7,367 nucleotides of DNA from Rhodoferax sp. OV413 (GTDB taxonomy: Bacteria; Pseudomonadota; Gammaproteobacteria; Burkholderiales; Burkholderiaceae_C). The notes below the pieces were generated by a model. That model made no database searches. It was not told the DNA's origin and saw only the letters and a program-made list of their open reading frames with translations. How positions within the stretch are numbered: the first letter of the stretch is position 1; each line of letters begins with the position of its first letter. The stretch is taken from contig CAMATS010000103.1 of NCBI GenBank assembly GCA_945861195.1, positions 1 to 7,367 of the forward strand. Reading direction: 5' to 3'. Positions 1 to 6,475 of the stretch are shown one piece after another. The position numbers were made by a program, and so were the translations under genes.

Positions 1-91
1 CCAAAATGCCGATGGCAGCATCAGCCTGCCCGCAGCACTGCAGCCCTACCTGGGCGGGCTCAGTGCTATCAGTGCGCCGGCAGCGGCCTGA
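1..91 (+). CDS. serS: Serine-tRNA ligase, C-terminal end (5' part outside window)
   Basis: This is the last 29 codons of a gene that enters from the left, read in the frame beginning at base 2 and ending with TGA at 89-91. The peptide starts QNADGSISLPAALQPYLGG, which matches the conserved end of bacterial seryl-tRNA synthetase (an Asn-Ala-Asp-Gly-Ser stretch, then a Pro, a Leu and a PYxGG motif). In that family this segment closes the catalytic domain, which charges tRNA-Ser with serine in the cytoplasm. The short Ala-rich tail after the GG motif is typical of betaproteobacterial versions. Only the end is visible, so nothing can be said about the active site. It is a housekeeping gene with no evident link to the downstream peptide genes. 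The identification rests on recognising a short motif. Confidence 0.82.
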   Translation, partial: QNADGSISLPAALQPYLGGLSAISAPAAA

Positions 92-383
92 TGACTGCCA
101 TGAGTCCGCCAAACCCTCATGCACAACCTTGGTTAAATTGCGCGAGACCAAGCCCCCCCCGCATGACGCGGAACCGGCGCGGTTGGCCAGGCCTTGCAAA
201 GGCGCGCCGCCAATGTCGTCAGACCGTCATGCAGCCTGCCTACATTGCACTGGCCGGTGCCCGGGCGACCATCCTGGGCAAGCAGGGCATCAATGGGCTA
301 ACCAGGACGTGATGCCACCGGCGCCAAATTAGAAACTCGTCGCATCTGCGGATGCGGCGCAGGCAACAACAACCCCCCCGTCA
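92..383. other. Non-coding gap between serS and ddpX
   Basis: No convincing gene is seen in these 292 bases. An open frame crosses most of the stretch, but its peptide (rich in Cys, Pro and His) resembles no family and it has no ribosome site. The gap holds several short inverted repeats: a 6-bp stem at 128-133/147-152, a 5-bp stem with a 3-base loop at 172-176/180-184, an imperfect 14-bp dyad at 247-260, and a hairpin at 338-359. None is followed by a T-run, so no intrinsic terminator for serS can be called on the + strand. There are two C-tracts, eight C at 153-160 and seven C at 373-379. I could not find a good sigma-70 promoter for ddpX, though it should lie here. Confidence 0.7.
338..359. 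repeat. Short hairpin-forming inverted repeat upstream of ddpX
   Basis: The arms 338-346 and 351-359 can pair over 9 bp (eight Watson-Crick pairs and one G-T) around a 4-base TGCG loop; the core is CGCATC/GATGCG. It ends 24 bases before the ddpX ATG, so it may lie in the mRNA leader. No T-run follows on the + strand, which argues against a serS terminator. On the - strand a weak T-rich run follows, but no - strand gene precedes it. The role is unknown. Confidence 0.3.
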
Positions 384-965
384 ATGACCACACCAAACCA
401 CCCCCTGGTAAACATCAGTGCGGCCACGCACGGCGTGCTGCTCGAGCTGGCCTATGCCACTGCCAACAATGTGGCGGGGCAGATTATTTATGCGCGCGCC
501 CTTTGTTTGCTGCACCGTGATGCCGAGGTGTGCCTGCGCCGGGCCGTGGCCTTGGCCGCTCAATCTGGCTGTCGGCTGAAGATTTTTGATGCAGGTCGGC
601 CCCAAGAGGCGCAACTCATTTTGTGGCAGACCGCGCCCGACCGGGCCTATGTCGCAGACCCGCAGGTCGGCTCCAACCACACCCGTGGCACGGCGCTGGA
701 CTTGACTCTGGTGGACAGCACTGGCGCAGAGCTGGACATGGGCAGCGGTTTTGACGAAATGAGCCCGTTGTCCCACCACTTCAACACCGCCGTGTCGGCC
801 CAGGCGCAGGCCAACCGGCAATTGTTGCTGGCCATCATGGAAGGGGCAGGCTTTGTCCACATTGCACACGAGTGGTGGCATTACGCACTGCCCCATCCGC
901 AACGCTACCCCCTGCTGTCGAGCGAAGCTTTGGGGCCGTTGAATCCGATGTCCAGCGCCTACTGA
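384..965 (+). CDS. ddpX: D-alanyl-D-alanine dipeptidase (VanX/DdpX family, peptidase M15D)
   Basis: A 193-residue zinc dipeptidase that splits D-Ala-D-Ala into two D-alanines. The length equals that of E. coli DdpX, and long stretches match it: LLHRDA near residue 43, GSNHTRGTALDLTL at 96-109 and DMGSGFDEM at 118-126. The metal ligands of the family are present as H99 and D106 (SxHxxGxAxD motif) and H166; the catalytic Glu is E163 in EWWH, and the conserved Arg is R72 in GRP. No signal peptide is seen, so it should be cytoplasmic, as for VanX. The ATG at 384 is the only usable start after the upstream in-frame stop at 330-332, although no Shine-Dalgarno sequence precedes it. Gene order with the following importer matches E. 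coli ddpXABCDF. There are no vanH/vanA-type neighbours, so peptidoglycan dipeptide salvage is more likely than glycopeptide resistance. Confidence 0.95.
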   Translation: MTTPNHPLVNISAATHGVLLELAYATANNVAGQIIYARALCLLHRDAEVCLRRAVALAAQSGCRLKIFDAGRPQEAQLILWQTAPDRAYVADPQVGSNHTRGTALDLTLVDSTGAELDMGSGFDEMSPLSHHFNTAVSAQAQANRQLLLAIMEGAGFVHIAHEWWHYALPHPQRYPLLSSEALGPLNPMSSAY

Positions 966-1177
966 GCCCTGCCCTCGCCCCTGCTCGTCGTGGCTGGCTC
1001 TGCCCCTCATTGCCGTCGAAACCGGAACACACAAAGCCACGGATCTCCGATCGAGCCGGGGATGCCGCAGCAGGGTTTCCCCTAGTCAATTGAAATGGGT
1101 TTAAACTGAAATTTCTTGTTTCGAGTCTTTTCACCCGTGCCTCGGATTTGCATTCTTTATTTCTCAAGGACTATTCC
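966..1177. promoter_or_regulatory. Gap upstream of the transporter operon, probable control region
   Basis: This 212-base gap separates ddpX from the binding-protein gene. All later intergenic distances in the operon are 10 bases or less, so this is the likeliest place for a promoter of its own. The second half (about 1083-1165) is markedly AT-richer than its surroundings. It contains TTGAAA at 1090-1095, which could act as a -35 box, but no good -10 box sits 16-18 bases downstream (the best is TTTCTT at 1112-1117). The sequence 1099-1106 is a perfect GTTTAAAC palindrome. No intrinsic terminator for ddpX is visible. Assignment as regulatory is inferred from position and composition. Confidence 0.4.
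1166..1170 (+). promoter_or_regulatory. Ribosome binding site that fixes the binding-protein start
   Basis: AAGGA lies 7 bases before the ATG at 1178. It decides the start in favour of 1178, which gives a clean signal peptide, over the in-frame TTG at 1148, which has no such site and would add ten residues ahead of it. Confidence 0.8.
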
Positions 1178-2848
1178 ATGAAATCTGCGCTTCCTGTTTT
1201 GAATCGTCGTCTCCTGGGCGTTGCGGCCGCCTGTGCCTTGGCTATCAGCCATGGCTTGACCCCTGCACTGGCCGCCACCCCCAAAGACACCGTGGTGGTG
1301 GCCTGGGCCATCGACGACATCATCACCATGGATCCGGGCGAGTCGTTTGAGATCTCGGCCGGCGAGATCATGGGCCACGCGTATGACCGGCTGGTGCGCT
1401 ATGACGTCAACGATCCGTCCAAACTGGTCGCTGACGTCGCCACCAAATGGTCGGTGTCGGCTGATGGCAAGACCTACTCCTTCGAATTGCGCCCCGGTGT
1501 GAAATTTGCCTCCGGCAATGCGCTGACTGCCGAAGACGTCGTCTATTCGCTGCAACGCGCGGTGCTGCTGGACAAGACCCCTGCCTTCATCATGACCCAG
1601 TTTGGCTTTACCAAGGACAACGTCAAGGACAAGATCAAGCAAACCGGGCCGCTGACACTGACGCTGGAGACCGACAAGTCTTACGCGCCGACCTTCGTCT
1701 ACAACTGCCTCACCGCCAACGTTGCCTCCATCTTGGACAAGAAGTTGGTTATGTCCAAGGAGGTCAATGGTGACCTGGGTTACGGTTGGCTCAAGACCAA
1801 CTACGCCGGCTCGGGCGCGCTTAAGCTGCGCGAATGGCGCGCCAATGAGATCGTGGCTCTTGAGCGCAATGACAACTACTATGGCGACAAGTCTAAGCCA
1901 GCGCGGGTGATCTACCGGCACATCAAAGAGGCCGCTACGCAACGTCTGTTGCTGGAAAAGGGCGACATCGACATTGCCCGCAACCTGCAGCCGCAAGACC
2001 TGGCGGCGCTGGCCAGCAACAAGGACATCAAAACCACGGCCACGCCTAAAGGCACGGTGTATTACTTCAGTCTGAACCAGAAGAACCCCAACCTGGCCAA
2101 GCCCGAGGTGCGTGAAGCCCTGAAATGGCTGGTGGACTACGCCGCCATTGGCGACACGATGATCAAGAACATCGGTGTGGTGCACCAGAACTTCCTGCCG
2201 GTCGGCCTGTTGGGAGCCAGCACCGAGCGGCCTTACAAGCTGGACGTTGACAAGGCCAAGGCACTGCTGGCCAAGGCTGGCCTGCCTAATGGCTTCAAGG
2301 TGACCATCGACATGCGGACCGTTCAGCCGGTGCAGGGCATCACAGAAAACTTTCAGCAAACCGCCAAGCGCGCTGGTATCGATGTCGAGATCCTGCCGGG
2401 CGACGCCAAGCAGACGCTGACCAAGTACCGCGCACGCACCCATGACATCTACATTGGCCAGTGGGGCGCCGACTACTGGGATCCGCACACCAATGCCGAC
2501 ACCTTTGTGCGTAACCCGGACAACTCCGATGCCGCTAAGTCCAAGCCATTGGCCTGGCGCAACGGCTGGGATATCCCTGAGTTGACCAAGAAGGCCGATG
2601 CCGCGGTGCTGGAGCGCGATGCCAACAAGCGCAAAGTGATGTATGAAGAGATGCAGTCCGATTTCCGCAAAACCAGCCCGTTCGTGATGCTGTTCCAGCA
2701 GACCGAGGTGGCAGCGATGCGCAGCGATGTGCAGGGGCTCAAAATCGGCCCAACATCTGACAGCACCTACATGCACAAGGTGACCAAGTACGCCCCTGGG
2801 GGTGCTGGTCTTGAACCCGGCGGTGCAGGCGCAAACTGCGCCCCATAG
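1178..2848 (+). CDS. Periplasmic dipeptide/peptide-binding protein of ABC importer (SBP_bac_5 family)
   Basis: A 556-residue solute-binding protein that should capture peptides in the periplasm and deliver them to the permeases. It starts with a signal peptide: R10-R11, a hydrophobic stretch at about 12-29, and an ALA|A cleavage site after residue 32. C19 is not in a convincing lipobox. The mature part has the pattern of the peptide/nickel-binding family: VVVAWAIDDIITMDPG near the N-terminus, then HAYDRLVRYD, SADGKTYSFELRPGVKFASGNALTAEDVVYSLQR, an AGSGALKLREW segment and a late QWGADYWDPHTNADTF motif. It occupies the ddpA position of E. coli ddpXABCDF, but belongs to a visibly different subgroup from E. 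coli DdpA, so no symbol is given. The last 16 or so residues are Gly-rich and overlap the next gene by 47 bases. The substrate (D-Ala-D-Ala or other dipeptides) is inferred from the neighbours. Confidence 0.93.
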   Translation: MKSALPVLNRRLLGVAAACALAISHGLTPALAATPKDTVVVAWAIDDIITMDPGESFEISAGEIMGHAYDRLVRYDVNDPSKLVADVATKWSVSADGKTYSFELRPGVKFASGNALTAEDVVYSLQRAVLLDKTPAFIMTQFGFTKDNVKDKIKQTGPLTLTLETDKSYAPTFVYNCLTANVASILDKKLVMSKEVNGDLGYGWLKTNYAGSGALKLREWRANEIVALERNDNYYGDKSKPARVIYRHIKEAATQRLLLEKGDIDIARNLQPQDLAALASNKDIKTTATPKGTVYYFSLNQKNPNLAKPEVREALKWLVDYAAIGDTMIKNIGVVHQNFLPVGLLGASTERPYKLDVDKAKALLAKAGLPNGFKVTIDMRTVQPVQGITENFQQTAKRAGIDVEILPGDAKQTLTKYRARTHDIYIGQWGADYWDPHTNADTFVRNPDNSDAAKSKPLAWRNGWDIPELTKKADAAVLERDANKRKVMYEEMQSDFRKTSPFVMLFQQTEVAAMRSDVQGLKIGPTSDSTYMHKVTKYAPGGAGLEPGGAGANCAP

Positions 2849-3878
2849 CGGCGCGCGCCTGCGCCGCATTCTTTGGCGTGTCGGCAAGTTTCTGATGGTC
2901 ATTTTTTTGACCTATCTGGGCTTGCTGGCGGTCACCTTCTTTATCGGCAGGGTGATCCCGATTGACCCGGTGCTCGCGGTTGTGGGCGACCGGGCGCCCG
3001 AACATGTGGTGGCGCGGGTTCGGGAAGAGATGGGCTTGAACAAGCCCCTGTGGCATCAGTTTTACATCTACCTGGACAAAGTAGCGCAGGGTGACTTCGG
3101 CACCTCAGTGCTGACCTCCAACCCAGTGATGACGGATATCCGGCGCACTTTCCCCGCCACCATCGAGCTGGCCACGCTGGGCATCCTGATCGGTGCCGGC
3201 TTGGGCGTGCCCTTGGGGGTGTGGGCGGCGGTCAGGCGGGGTGATTTTGTGGACCAACTGGTGCGGGTGATGGGCCTGATCGGCTACTCGGTGCCTATTT
3301 TCTGGCTCGGGCTGATGGGCCTGGTGCTGTTTTATGCCAAGCTGGGTTGGGTGAGTGGGCCGGGGCGAATCGATGTTGCCTATGAGTATTCGGTCACGCT
3401 CGAGAGCGGTTTTCTGCTGCTCGACACCGCACGCCAGGGCCAGTGGGACGCGTTCCGCAACGTTCTGTCGCACCTGATCCTGCCGGCTTCCCTGCTGGGC
3501 TATTTTTCCTTGGCCTACATCAGCCGCATGACCCGCTCCTTCATGTTGCATGAGCTGAGCCAGGAGTACGTGGTGGCCGCCCGCGCCAAGGGCCTGTCTG
3601 AGGCCCGCATCATCTGGCGCCACGCCCTGCGCAACGCCATGGTGCCGCTGGTGACGGTGATTGCCCTGTCTTACGCCGGCCTGCTCGAAGGCTCGGTCCT
3701 GACCGAAACCGTATTTGCCTGGCCGGGCTTGGGGCTGTACATCACCAACTCGCTGCAAAACGCTGACATGAACGCCGTGCTCGGCGGCACCATCATCGTC
3801 GGCTCAGTCTTCATTGGCTTGAACCTGTTGTCCGACCTGCTCTACCAGTGGCTCGATCCACGGACCCGGGCGCCCTGA
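2802..3878 (+). CDS. ABC peptide importer permease, DppB/OppB type
   Basis: A 358-residue inner-membrane permease that forms one half of the transport channel. About six membrane segments are visible: residues 30-49, 121-143, 154-179, 222-242, 280-300 and 327-347. A periplasmic stretch after the first includes VIPIDPVLAVVGDRAP and GDFGTSV, typical of the family. The ATPase-contact (EAA) loop is at 255-284, EYVVAARAKGLSEARI followed by WRHALRNAMVP, and the protein ends with the usual LYQWLDPR. The start is uncertain. GTG at 2802 gives a 47-base overlap with the binding-protein gene in another frame and has no clear ribosome site; TTG 2811 and GTG 2823 are alternatives. ATG 2895 would cut into the first membrane segment and is less likely. 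Translation is probably coupled to the preceding gene. Confidence 0.93.
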   Translation: MLVLNPAVQAQTAPHSGARLRRILWRVGKFLMVIFLTYLGLLAVTFFIGRVIPIDPVLAVVGDRAPEHVVARVREEMGLNKPLWHQFYIYLDKVAQGDFGTSVLTSNPVMTDIRRTFPATIELATLGILIGAGLGVPLGVWAAVRRGDFVDQLVRVMGLIGYSVPIFWLGLMGLVLFYAKLGWVSGPGRIDVAYEYSVTLESGFLLLDTARQGQWDAFRNVLSHLILPASLLGYFSLAYISRMTRSFMLHELSQEYVVAARAKGLSEARIIWRHALRNAMVPLVTVIALSYAGLLEGSVLTETVFAWPGLGLYITNSLQNADMNAVLGGTIIVGSVFIGLNLLSDLLYQWLDPRTRAP

Positions 3879-3888
3879 ACCGCACACC

Positions 3889-4827
3889 ATGACTGACCTT
3901 GCCAAGGCCGAGCGGGCGCCGCGCCCAGAAACTCTCCACGATTGGCTGATGGCCGAGCGGCCGCAGTCGCGCCGGCAGGCGGCCCTGGGCCGGGCCTATG
4001 GCGCGTGGCGTATTTTTGCCCGCAACCGCTTGGCGATGGTTGGCCTGGGCATCGTGCTGATGTTGGTGCTGGTGGCGGTGTTTGCCGACCTGCTGGCCCC
4101 CTATTCCCCGTATATCGGCGACCTGCGCACCACGCGTCTGCTGCCGCCCTCCGCAGCGCACTGGTTTGGCACCGACGACCAGGGACGCGACATCCTGTCG
4201 CGCATCATCCATGGTTCGCGCATCACGCTGTATGTGGTGGTGCTGGTGGCGGTGCTGGCCGCGCCCATCGGCCTGTTGGTGGGCACGGTGGCCGGTTACC
4301 TGGGCGGCTGGACCGATGCGGTGCTGATGCGCATCACCGACATTTTTTTGGCTTTTCCCAGGCTCATCCTGGCCCTGGCTTTTGTCGCGGCGCTTGGGCC
4401 AGGTATTGAAAACGCGGTGATCGCCATTGCCATCACCTCCTGGCCGCCCTATGCCCGCATTGCCCGTGCCGAAACGCTGACCATTCGGCAGGCCGATTAC
4501 ATCGCTGCGGTGCAGCTGATCGGCGCCTCACCCTGGCGTATCGTGCTGCGCCACATCATGCCGCTGTGTGTGTCCTCGGTGATCGTGCGGGTGACGCTTG
4601 ATATGGCCGGCATCATCCTCACGGCCGCCGGCCTGGGCTTTTTGGGTCTGGGCGCGCAGCCGCCCATGCCCGAGTGGGGTGCCCTGATTGCCAACGGTCG
4701 GCTCTATGTGCTGGACCAGTGGTGGGTGGCGGCAGCGCCAGGTGCGGCTATTTTTCTGGTGAGCCTGGCCTTCAATTTGCTGGGTGACGGCCTGCGCGAT
4801 GCGCTTGACCCCAAGGCAGTCAAATGA
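3889..4827 (+). CDS. ABC peptide importer permease, DppC/OppC type
   Basis: A 312-residue permease, the partner of the preceding one. It has the OppC-type N-terminal region at about 36-88 (GAWRIFARNRLAMVGLGIV, then a first membrane segment at about 48-69), followed by the family motif HWFGTDDQGRDILSRIIHGS at 91-110. Further membrane segments lie at about 113-137, 155-185, 225-250 and 281-300. The ATPase-contact loop is at about 202-226, ADYIAAVQLIGASPWRIVLR then HIMPL. The protein ends with NLLGDGLRDALDPK, the usual OppC/DppC finish. The ATG at 3889 comes 10 bases after the previous stop with no good ribosome site, so translation is probably coupled. An internal ATG at 3949 would remove the conserved N-terminal cytoplasmic part. 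The stop overlaps the next start as ATGA. Confidence 0.94.
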   Translation: MTDLAKAERAPRPETLHDWLMAERPQSRRQAALGRAYGAWRIFARNRLAMVGLGIVLMLVLVAVFADLLAPYSPYIGDLRTTRLLPPSAAHWFGTDDQGRDILSRIIHGSRITLYVVVLVAVLAAPIGLLVGTVAGYLGGWTDAVLMRITDIFLAFPRLILALAFVAALGPGIENAVIAIAITSWPPYARIARAETLTIRQADYIAAVQLIGASPWRIVLRHIMPLCVSSVIVRVTLDMAGIILTAAGLGFLGLGAQPPMPEWGALIANGRLYVLDQWWVAAAPGAAIFLVSLAFNLLGDGLRDALDPKAVK

Positions 4828-5696
4828 GTGGCTATCAGGGCGCTGCGCCTGCAAGCAGCACCGAGCCAGTGCTGGTGGTCGATGATCTTTGCGTGGCCTT
4901 TCCCAACCGGGACGGCGGCTATACCGAAGCGGTGCGCGGCGTTAGTTTCAAGCTGGGGCGCGAGCGCCTGGGCATTGTGGGCGAGTCGGGTTCGGGCAAG
5001 TCGCAGACCGGGCGGGCCATCCTTGGTTTGACTGCGCCGGAAGGGCGGGTGACGGCCAAGCGCTTGGCTTTTCAAGGCACAGATCTGATGCATTGCTCGG
5101 CGCAGCAAAGGCGCGCGCTGCGTGGTGGTCGTATTGCCATGGTGCTGCAAGATCCCAAGTTTTCTCTCAACCCGGTGATGACCATCGGCGAGCAGATTGT
5201 TGAGACACTGCGTGCCCACAGCCGGGTCAGCGGTGCCGAGGCGCGCCGGGGCGCTTTGGCTGCGCTTGAGGCGGTGCAAATTGACGATCCGGTACGGGTC
5301 TACCGGCTCTACCCGCATGAGGTGTCGGGCGGCATGGGCCAGCGCGCCATGATCGCCATGATGCTGATCGCCAACCCCGAGCTGCTGATTGCCGATGAGC
5401 CCACCTCGGCGCTGGATGTCACGGTGCAGCTGCAGGTGCTGGCCATTTTGGATGGGCTGGTGCGCCAGCGCGGCATGGGCCTGATCTTTATTTCGCACGA
5501 CCTGCGTTTGGTCTCTACCTTTTGCGACCGAATTCTGGTGATGTACGCCGGCCGGGTGGTCGAAGAAATCGCCGCCGGCGCCCTTGCCGAGGCCCGCCAC
5601 CCCTACACCTTGGGCCTGCTCAATTGCCTGCCCAGGCTGGGCGATGCGCGCCACCCGCTGCCCACGCTGGACCGACAGCCGGAGTGGGCGCTGTGA
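4824..5696 (+). CDS. ABC peptide importer ATPase, DppD/OppD type
   Basis: A 290-residue ATP-binding subunit that drives import from the cytoplasmic face. The nucleotide-binding motifs are intact: Walker A GESGSGKS at 53-60, Q-loop Q109 in VLQDP, signature SGGMGQR at 168-174 (the SGGMxQR variant typical of the DppD/OppD side), Walker B LLIADEPTSALD at 187-198 with catalytic E192, and switch H225. The C-terminus carries the peptide-transporter HPYT motif at 259-262 but ends about 28 residues later. It lacks the longer Cys-containing tail seen in many OppD/DppD proteins. The ATG at 4824 overlaps the previous stop by 4 bases and has AAGG 7 bases upstream. Together with the next gene it should form the ATPase heterodimer. 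Confidence 0.95.
   Translation: MSGYQGAAPASSTEPVLVVDDLCVAFPNRDGGYTEAVRGVSFKLGRERLGIVGESGSGKSQTGRAILGLTAPEGRVTAKRLAFQGTDLMHCSAQQRRALRGGRIAMVLQDPKFSLNPVMTIGEQIVETLRAHSRVSGAEARRGALAALEAVQIDDPVRVYRLYPHEVSGGMGQRAMIAMMLIANPELLIADEPTSALDVTVQLQVLAILDGLVRQRGMGLIFISHDLRLVSTFCDRILVMYAGRVVEEIAAGALAEARHPYTLGLLNCLPRLGDARHPLPTLDRQPEWAL
5681..5684 (+). promoter_or_regulatory. Ribosome binding site that fixes the second ATPase start
   Basis: GGAG lies 8 bases before the GTG at 5693, inside the end of the first ATPase gene. It supports a GTGA stop/start overlap and a 260-residue product, rather than a start at 5522 deep inside the previous gene. Confidence 0.7.
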
Positions 5697-6475
5697 GCCG
5701 TCCCGTGGGCCTGGCCGTGCAGGGCCTGCGTGTCAGCTACGACGGCTTTGTTGCGGTGGCCGACACCTCGTTCCGGGTCGAGCCCGGCGGCAGCTTTGGT
5801 CTGGTGGGCGAGTCGGGTTCGGGAAAATCGACCGTGCTGCGTGCCATTTGCGGCTTGGCACCGCTGGCTGCTGGCAGCGTGAAATTGCTGGGTGAAGCCT
5901 CAGGTGCCGACACGGCGCTGCCCCGGCCCGGCAGCAAGCCGTTTCGCCGCTTGGTGCAAATGGTGTTCCAGGACCCCTATGGTTCGCTGCACCCGCGTCA
6001 GACGGTGGACCGCATCCTGGCCGAGCCGCTGGCCATTCACCACATGAGCGATGCCGAAGTCCGCATTGAACGCGCCCTTGATGAGGTGGGCCTGGGCACC
6101 GGTTATCGCTTTCGCTACCCGCACCAACTGTCGGGCGGCCAGCGCCAGCGCATTGCGATTGCACGGGCCCTGATTCTGGAGCCGCAGATTTTGCTGCTCG
6201 ATGAACCCACCTCGGCGCTGGACGCCTCGGTGCAGGCGGAGGTGCTCAACCTGCTCGAAGACCTGCGCCGCCGGCGTGGCCTGACCTTTGTCATGGTCAG
6301 CCACGATCTGGCGGTGGTGACCCACCTGTGCGAGCGCCTGATGGTGATGCAGCGCGGCCAGACGGTCGAACTGGTCAGCTCGGCCGACCTGGCGGCCAGC
6401 CGGGTCAGCCACCCCTACACCCGCAATCTGATGGAAGCCTCTACCGGCTTTCGCCGCACCGGAGAGTCGCCATGA
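5693..6475 (+). CDS. ABC peptide importer ATPase, DppF/OppF type
   Basis: A 260-residue second ATP-binding subunit. Walker A GESGSGKST is at 39-47, Q-loop Q93 in VFQDPYGSLHPR (the PYxSLxPR run is typical of the DppF/OppF side), signature LSGGQRQR at 146-153, Walker B ILLLDEPTSALD at 166-177 with E171, and switch H204. The HPYT motif at 240-243 is followed by only 17 residues, so the usual oligopeptide-transporter C-terminal extension is almost absent. The frame is open back to 5522, but the homologous region starts close to LAVQGLRVSYDG, and the GTG at 5693 has a good GGAG ribosome site. It overlaps the previous gene by 4 bases (GTGA) and the next by 4 bases (ATGA). Confidence 0.94.
   Translation: MSRPVGLAVQGLRVSYDGFVAVADTSFRVEPGGSFGLVGESGSGKSTVLRAICGLAPLAAGSVKLLGEASGADTALPRPGSKPFRRLVQMVFQDPYGSLHPRQTVDRILAEPLAIHHMSDAEVRIERALDEVGLGTGYRFRYPHQLSGGQRQRIAIARALILEPQILLLDEPTSALDASVQAEVLNLLEDLRRRRGLTFVMVSHDLAVVTHLCERLMVMQRGQTVELVSSADLAASRVSHPYTRNLMEASTGFRRTGESP
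6461..6466 (+). promoter_or_regulatory. Ribosome binding site of the M19 dipeptidase gene
   Basis: GGAGAG ends 5 bases before the ATG at 6472, within the last codons of the second ATPase gene. It is the best-looking site among the overlapping junctions and fixes the start of the terminal dipeptidase. Confidence 0.7.

Noticed and set aside
183..199. Sigma-54-like promoter TTGGC...TTGCA upstream of ddpX
   Set aside because: The -24 GG (185-186) and -12 GC (196-197) are separated by 9 bases; sigma-54 promoters need 10, and a one-base change normally destroys function.
6..332. 108-codon open frame at the left edge of the window
   Set aside because: It overlaps the serS tail in another frame, has no ribosome site, and encodes a Cys/Pro/His-rich peptide unlike any family.
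384..965. Vancomycin-resistance interpretation of the VanX-like gene
   Set aside because: No vanH, vanA-type ligase, vanR or vanS is nearby, and the context is a peptide importer as in E. coli ddp.
1136..1152. Possible sigma-54 site ending in TTTGCA just before the binding-protein gene
   Set aside because: The -24 element reads TG instead of the essential GG, and transcription would begin only a few bases before the ribosome site.
1157..2902. 581-codon open frame on the minus strand, antisense to the binding-protein gene
   Set aside because: It is a by-product of GC-rich codon bias in the real gene: the peptide is rich in His, Gly, Arg and Val, matches no family I know, and fully overlaps a confident gene.
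4704..5654. 316-codon open frame on the minus strand across the first ATPase gene
   Set aside because: Same cause; low-complexity His/Gln/Ala-rich peptide, opposite to a gene with all ABC motifs intact.
5522..5692. Upstream extension of the second ATPase to a start at 5522
   Set aside because: The extra 57 residues are Arg/Pro-rich and read out of frame through the end of the first ATPase; the GTG at 5693 has a good ribosome site and fits the family N-terminus.
4977..5823. 20-base identical stretch shared by the two ATPase genes (4977-4996 and 5804-5823)
   Set aside because: It falls exactly on the Walker A motif, where both protein sequence and preferred codons are shared; no recombination needs to be invoked.
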